Source: Erysipelotrichales bacterium
Lineage (GTDB): Bacteria; Bacillota_I; Bacilli_A; Erysipelotrichales; Erysipelotrichaceae
Reading direction: 5' to 3'
Length of the DNA stretch: 64,000 nucleotides
Assembly: GCA_910575705.1 (NCBI GenBank)
Contig: CAJTFG010000001.1
Span: forward strand, 62,001-126,000
The translations under genes were made by a program, and so were the position numbers. Under the pieces are notes generated by a model. That model ran no database searches. It was not told the DNA's origin and saw nothing but the letters and a program-made list of their open reading frames with translations. How positions within the stretch are numbered: position 1 is the stretch's first letter; the number at the start of each line of letters is the position of its first letter. Positions 59,378-64,000 of the stretch are shown here, in pieces.

Positions 59378-61588
59378 CTATAAATGCCATATATCGCGAT
59401 CGTATTCTCTTATCGAACGGTCACTGCTGAAGAAACCGCTTTTAGCAATGTTCTTCATCATCATGACCGCCCAAGCTTTCCGATTCTCATATGCATTCAG
59501 CATACGTTCTTTGCATTCGACATATTCCTTTACATCTAAAAGCGTCATAAACCAATCTTTATATAAAATTTCATCATATAAGCGCCGCAAACTTTTTCTA
59601 TCACCGATACTGCCGAGGGCATCGCCGATGATAAAATCCATCCATGTCCGAATATCCGTATCTTCTTCGTAAATCTTCTTAGCGCAGTAATCGTTCTTTT
59701 CATAATGGGCGATGACTTCTTCGCTTTGTTTTCCGAAGATAAATATCGCATCATCACCAACAAGCTCCTCGATCTCCGCATTTGCTCCGTCTCTCGTCCC
59801 TAAGGTTACCGCTCCATTCAACATGAATTTCATATTGCCGGTTCCGCTTGCTTCTTTAGAAGCCAATGATATCTGTTCACTGATATCACAAGCCGGTATG
59901 AGCTTTTCAGCCTTTGATACGTTATAGTTTTCTATAAAGCATATCCGCATATACGGTGAGACTTCGTCGTCCTCACCAACCAGTTTCTGCAAGCAGAGCA
60001 ACAGATGAATGATATCTTTGGCAATGGTATATGCCGGAGCTGCCTTGGCGCCGAAAATAAAGGTAATCGGGCGCTTGGGAGGATTTCCCTTTTTTATGTC
60101 CAGATATTTAAAAATAATATAAAGCGCATGCATTTGCTGACGTTTATATTCATGCAAACGTTTGCTCTGTACATCAAAAATAGAGTCAACGGAGACAGAC
60201 AGCTGCTGTTTCTCCCAAATGTCATCCGCAAACTGCTGTTTCTTCTTTTGTTTGATCATTAATAGTTCTTCTAATACCGCATCTTCTTTAACATATTGCA
60301 GCAGGCGATGAAAGTCATCACGGCGAAATTCCTCTTCCGGAATATACGTCCGAAGAAAGGCCGTCAGTTCGCGGTTACAGCTGTACAGCCATCTGCGAAA
60401 GGATATCCCATTTGTCTTATTATTAAATTTATACGGATACAGACGGTAAAACGGTTTTAATTCGGTATGCTTCAATATATCCGTATGCAATGCCGCTACC
60501 CCATTTATACTCTTGCTGAAATGAATATCCATATGTGCCATATGCACTTGCCGTCTGTCATCGATGATCTGTACATCGCGATCCTCACAAAGAGCATGTG
60601 TCAGTGCATCTAGGGCTTCTATGATGCCCATCAGCTGTGGAACCGCTTTTTTCAAATATTCATATGGCCATGTTTCCAAAGCCTCTGCCAAAATCGTATG
60701 ATTGGTATACGCACATGTCTTACGTACAATATCGATGGCTTCGCGCATAAGGATACCGTTGCTCATCAACAGGCGGATGAGCTCGGGAATGATCATGGTA
60801 GGATGCGTATCGTTGATCTGAATGCAAACATGTTCATGCAGGCGATGCAGATCATATCCTTGCTTCCGGCAGTCTTCTATGATATATTGCGCCGCATTGC
60901 TGACCATGAAATACTGCTGATAAATCCGCAACAGACGTCCGTCTTCATCACTATCATCAGGATATAGAAACAACGTCAGATTCTTATCGATCGCAGTTTT
61001 ATCAAAAGCGATCCCTTCTCGAATCAAAGCTTCATCACAGCTATCCAGATCAAAGAGGCGCAGCGTATTCTTCTTGCCGTTATATCCCGGCATATCTATG
61101 GTATACATCGTCGACAATAAAGAAATATCCGAAAATTCGACCGTATAATGCGTATTCGTCCTTTTCAGCCATTGATTGCCATGCAGCCAAAAATCCGGAA
61201 GTTCCTTTTGTTTCCCATCACAGAACTCCTGACGAAACAGTCCGCAATGATACAACAGACCGATACCGTCACCCGGCAGCTGCAGCGCCGCAATAGAATC
61301 CAGATAACAAGCAGCCAGCCGTCCAAGACCTCCGTTACCCAAGGAAGGCTCTTGTTCCATATCCAGTATCTCCTGCAGAAGATATCCCTGCTCTTTTGCC
61401 ATTTCTTCCGCTTTTTCATACAAACCAAGATTAATAAGGTTACTGGCTAGCATATTTCCGATCAAAAACTCTGCTGAAACATAGTACAGACGGCGGGAAG
61501 AGACAATATGCGGAACGCTCTCCAGCTTCTCGCTGACCATTTGGCATATCTTTTCAAACATCGCCTGTTTCGATATCCGTCTTTCCAT
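59378..61588 (-). CDS. glgP: glycogen/maltodextrin phosphorylase
   Basis: 736 residues (family usually 750-850). RRLYYVSAEFLIGNMLASNLINL, EPSLGNGGLGRLAACYLDSIAAL, KLVIQ-type VCIQINDTHPTMIIPELIRLL, the region ESFADKxK-like VQSKRLHEYKRQQMHAL and the PLP-lysine segment SKEASGTGNMKFMLNGAVTLGTRDGANAEI. It releases glucose-1-phosphate from alpha-1,4-glucans. No N-terminal allosteric extension. First gene of the glgP-malQ operon; GGAGGTTTT precedes the ATG, and an extended -10 (TGGTACAAT) lies upstream near 61635. Confidence 0.94.
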   Translation of the reverse strand: MERRISKQAMFEKICQMVSEKLESVPHIVSSRRLYYVSAEFLIGNMLASNLINLGLYEKAEEMAKEQGYLLQEILDMEQEPSLGNGGLGRLAACYLDSIAALQLPGDGIGLLYHCGLFRQEFCDGKQKELPDFWLHGNQWLKRTNTHYTVEFSDISLLSTMYTIDMPGYNGKKNTLRLFDLDSCDEALIREGIAFDKTAIDKNLTLFLYPDDSDEDGRLLRIYQQYFMVSNAAQYIIEDCRKQGYDLHRLHEHVCIQINDTHPTMIIPELIRLLMSNGILMREAIDIVRKTCAYTNHTILAEALETWPYEYLKKAVPQLMGIIEALDALTHALCEDRDVQIIDDRRQVHMAHMDIHFSKSINGVAALHTDILKHTELKPFYRLYPYKFNNKTNGISFRRWLYSCNRELTAFLRTYIPEEEFRRDDFHRLLQYVKEDAVLEELLMIKQKKKQQFADDIWEKQQLSVSVDSIFDVQSKRLHEYKRQQMHALYIIFKYLDIKKGNPPKRPITFIFGAKAAPAYTIAKDIIHLLLCLQKLVGEDDEVSPYMRICFIENYNVSKAEKLIPACDISEQISLASKEASGTGNMKFMLNGAVTLGTRDGANAEIEELVGDDAIFIFGKQSEEVIAHYEKNDYCAKKIYEEDTDIRTWMDFIIGDALGSIGDRKSLRRLYDEILYKDWFMTLLDVKEYVECKERMLNAYENRKAWAVMMMKNIAKSGFFSSDRSIREYDRDIWHL

Positions 61589-61707
61589 AAAACCTCCATT
61601 ATCCGCCTATTTGTATGCGGTTACGCTCATTGTACCATAAATCAAAAAAAACGGATATATTAATTCGTTTTCTTCATAAAATTAGTAAAATATGACTTAT
61701 CAGGGAT

Positions 61708-61730
61708 TAAAAAAAGCGCATTTGCGCTTT
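61708..61730 (-). terminator. terminator of the DUF362 gene
   Basis: Minus strand: AAAGCGC-AAAT-GCGCTTT followed by TTTT; the stop codon lies at the base of the stem. Confidence 0.85.
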
Positions 61731-62856
61731 ATTTTACTTCAATCAAATGATATTCCCTGCTTCCAAGGCCGATCTTACAGGCATGTTCCAAACAAGACTC
61801 CCATTCACTTTCCGGCGTCGTATTATGGAAATGATCACCGTTTGCATCATGCTTACCGTCATGCAAATGCTCATCTAAAATACTTCCCGGTATCGGTGTT
61901 TGCGCATTGCACGCATCTACGCATGCCTGATCCAGAGCAACCGGATCGAAGCTCGCAAACATCCCTATATCCGGCAAGATCGGAAGATCGTTTTCCGCAT
62001 GACAATCGCAATACGGAGAAATGTCCATCACCAGATTAATATAAAAACAAGGGCGACCGGAAACAACCGCTTTCGTATATTCCGCCATTTTTTTATTTAA
62101 AAGAGAATTGGCATGATAATTTGCATTGTAGATCGCATCAAAATTACACATTCCAAGGCAGCGTCCACATCCAACACAACGCGTATGATCGATATGGGCA
62201 TGACGATTTTCATCATAAGATATCGCATCGTGAGCACAGACTTTCGCACACATACGGCAGCCGACACATGCCTCTTCGCGAACCGAAGGCTTACCGCTGT
62301 TATGCTGTTCCATCTTACCGGCGCGGCTTCCGCATCCCATGCCGATATTTTTGATACAGCCTCCGAAGCCGGCGGATTCATGTCCTTTAAAATGACTCAA
62401 AGCGATAAATACATCCGCTTCCATGATCGCCCGTCCGATCTTCGCTTCTTTTACATATTCGCCGTTCTCTACCGGAACAGCAACCTCATCCGTGCCTTTC
62501 AAACCATCTCCGATGATGACATGACAGCCGGTGCTGAATGGTGAAAATCCGTTCTCATACGCCGCTTCCAAATGATCGAGCGCATTTTTACGTCTGCCGA
62601 CATACAACGTATTACAATCGGTAAGAAACGGACGACCGCCCAAGGATTTCACGACATCCGCCACCGTCTTCGCATAATTAGGACGAAGATACGAGAGATT
62701 CCCCGGCTCTCCGAAATGAATCTTAATCGCTGTAAATTTATTCTCAAAATCGATATCCGCAATTCCCGCCTTGCGCATCAAACGTTCCAGTTTCATCTGC
62801 AGGCTCGTTCCCGGCAATGCCCGTAAATCTGTAAAGTATACATTTGCTTTTTCCAT
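61729..62856 (-). CDS. DUF362 protein with two [4Fe-4S] motifs
   Basis: 375 residues. The DUF362 part (KFTAIKIHFGEPGNLSYLRPNYAKTVADVVKSLGG…FIALSHFKGHESAGFGGCIKNIGMGCGSRAGK) surrounds a bacterial ferredoxin domain with CVGCRMCAKVC and CVGCGRCLGMC. Likely an electron carrier or redox-enzyme accessory in an anaerobe; no substrate known. The start at 62856 has AAGGAAGTGATAACC upstream. Monocistronic with a strong terminator. Confidence 0.88.
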   Translation of the reverse strand: MEKANVYFTDLRALPGTSLQMKLERLMRKAGIADIDFENKFTAIKIHFGEPGNLSYLRPNYAKTVADVVKSLGGRPFLTDCNTLYVGRRKNALDHLEAAYENGFSPFSTGCHVIIGDGLKGTDEVAVPVENGEYVKEAKIGRAIMEADVFIALSHFKGHESAGFGGCIKNIGMGCGSRAGKMEQHNSGKPSVREEACVGCRMCAKVCAHDAISYDENRHAHIDHTRCVGCGRCLGMCNFDAIYNANYHANSLLNKKMAEYTKAVVSGRPCFYINLVMDISPYCDCHAENDLPILPDIGMFASFDPVALDQACVDACNAQTPIPGSILDEHLHDGKHDANGDHFHNTTPESEWESCLEHACKIGLGSREYHLIEVK

Positions 62857-62901
62857 GGTTATCACTTCCTTATGTTATTATTTTACACCTCTTTCTTTCA
62901 T

Positions 62902-62930
62902 AAAAAAAGATAGAAACGCTTCTATCTTTT
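62902..62930 (-). terminator. proS terminator
   Basis: Minus strand: AAAAGATAGAA-GCG-TTTCTATCTTTT plus T; the proS stop lies in the 5' edge of the stem. Confidence 0.85.
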
Positions 62931-64000
62931 ACATATTCATCACAATGTCCACAATATCCGCAACTGCCACATCGGCATTTTCGCTATCCGTACGTCTGCG
63001 CAGCTCTACCATACCTTGTGCAGCTCCTCTGCCGACGGTTATCCTGACAGGAATGCCGATCAGTTCCAGATCTTTAAACTTCACGCCCGGACGTTCATTG
63101 CGATCATCCAGCAGCACATCCAAACCGCGGCCGGTAAGTTCATCATACAGATCATTGGCAATGCGAACCTGTTCCTCATCCTTCATGGATACGATCACGA
63201 TCGCCGCCTGATACGGCGCAACTGCTTTCGGCCATATGATCCCGTTCTCATCGTTGTGCTGTTCTACAATCGCCGCCATGCAGCGTTCCAAACCGAAACC
63301 ATAAGAACCCATCACGACCGGATGAAGTTCATTATCCGCATCCAAATATTCCAGTCCCATGCTCTTCGCATACTTCGTTCCGAGCTTAAACGTATTCCCC
63401 ACTTCGATTCCTTTGCAGAATTTCAGCGGTTTTCCACACACAGGACAACGATCCCCCTCATGTACCTGAGCGATATCCGCTGTCATCTCCACTTCAAAAT
63501 CTTTGATATTCACATTTTCTATATGATGATCCGTCTTATTGGCTCCTACGATAAAATTGCGCATATGCGTAACTTCACGATCCATAATGATCGGACAATC
63601 CAAACCGATAGGACCTGCAAAGCCTACCTTTGCATGCGTAACGCGTTCCACTTCATCAAACTCTGCCAGTTCCATCTCATTCGCATGCAGAAGCTTCAGC
63701 ACTTTGGTTTCATTCAGCTCCCGATTTCCTTTCAGAAGAAAAGCATATGTCTTTCCATCCACCCGATAGATCAGCGTCTTCACAAAATCATCGGCAGAAC
63801 GATGGAAGAAATTCGCAACATCCTCAATAGATTTTGCGTTCGGTGTCTCCACGATATGCATGTCTTTATATTCCTCTGCAGATGAACTTCTCGTATCAAC
63901 GACTTCGGTAATTTCCAGATTACTGGAAAAATCGCATCCCTCACATGTCACGACAACATCTTCGCCGATCTCCGAAATCGCCTGGAACTCTTCCGATAAA
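62929..64000 (-). CDS. proS: prolyl-tRNA synthetase, C-terminal part (runs off the window)
   Basis: The frame stays open to the edge (…SEEFQAISEIGEDVVV-TCEGCDFSSNLEITE), so only about 357 C-terminal residues are seen; the GTG at 63951 is internal. Visible are the editing (INS) domain of bacterial ProRS (KSIEDVANFFHRSADDFVKTLIYRVDG…FVGANKTDHHIENVNIKDF), a zinc-like CPVCGKPLKFCKGIEVGNTFKLG, class II motif 3 GSYGFGLERCMAAIVEQ and the anticodon-binding domain (PYQAAIVIVSM…DRNERPGVKFKDLELIGIPVRITVGRG). It charges tRNA-Pro. Confidence 0.95.
   Translation of the reverse strand, partial: LSEEFQAISEIGEDVVVTCEGCDFSSNLEITEVVDTRSSSAEEYKDMHIVETPNAKSIEDVANFFHRSADDFVKTLIYRVDGKTYAFLLKGNRELNETKVLKLLHANEMELAEFDEVERVTHAKVGFAGPIGLDCPIIMDREVTHMRNFIVGANKTDHHIENVNIKDFEVEMTADIAQVHEGDRCPVCGKPLKFCKGIEVGNTFKLGTKYAKSMGLEYLDADNELHPVVMGSYGFGLERCMAAIVEQHNDENGIIWPKAVAPYQAAIVIVSMKDEEQVRIANDLYDELTGRGLDVLLDDRNERPGVKFKDLELIGIPVRITVGRGAAQGMVELRRRTDSENADVAVADIVDIVMNM

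Overview
The window looks like a piece of chromosome from a low-to-moderate-GC Firmicute, most plausibly of the Erysipelotrichia type. Pointers are a type III glutamine synthetase, the cdaA-cdaR-glmM order, a membrane-anchored MurF next to ddl, YjzC, the secG-rnr-smpB-ssrA block and strong Shine-Dalgarno (SD) sites of the AGGAGG type. The lineage is inferred from gene content, not from a marker-gene comparison. Most genes lie on the minus strand. Operons are tight, with several TAATG or ATGA junctions, and many minus-strand stop codons sit inside the stem of the terminator hairpin.

Region by region. 1-7300 is the accessory-looking end. It has tRNA-Trp, an eroded VbhA/Fic toxin-antitoxin pair, a SIS-domain isomerase, a MazF-type toxin coupled to a LolA-like protein with no visible antitoxin, an ACT-less aspartokinase, and a cluster of two DUF2589-type proteins plus an unrecognised protein and a small gene with an in-frame TGA. 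7300-12600 holds Nudix-mutY, copper export (csoR-copA with promoter and operator) and deoD. 12600-18300 holds pepF, a cytoplasmic leucine-rich-repeat protein, an HD hydrolase and mgtE. 18300-28300 is envelope biology: ddl, membrane-anchored murF, an alpha/beta hydrolase, a two-component system, glmM and the c-di-AMP pair cdaR/cdaA, the cyclase carrying a long charged tail. 28300-34000 holds a HAD phosphatase, a transglutaminase-like lipoprotein, yjzC, rubrerythrin with a rubredoxin-like partner, and glnN.

34000-51200 mixes housekeeping with disturbed loci: a TnpB gene abutting an AI-2E-type permease, a NAD synthetase whose glutaminase domain has lost catalytic residues, an rRNA methyltransferase, a cyclophilin operon, a two-motif aspartic protease, an acyltransferase frameshifted at an A8 run, DUF4438, threonine deaminase, a P-loop PEPCK/HPr-kinase-like protein, pepT, a ferritin-like protein and a second TnpB with its probable omega RNA. 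51300-52370 has six tRNAs and tmRNA. 52400-64000 holds smpB, rnr, secG, eno, a DUF368 protein, malQ, glgP, a DUF362 ferredoxin protein and the 3' part of proS, which runs off the window.

The points most worth a second look are the DUF2589 cluster, the NadE with a degenerate glutaminase, the two decayed copies of one unknown short gene placed just after terminators, the antitoxin-less MazF, and the two TnpB loci. No CRISPR array and no prophage was seen.
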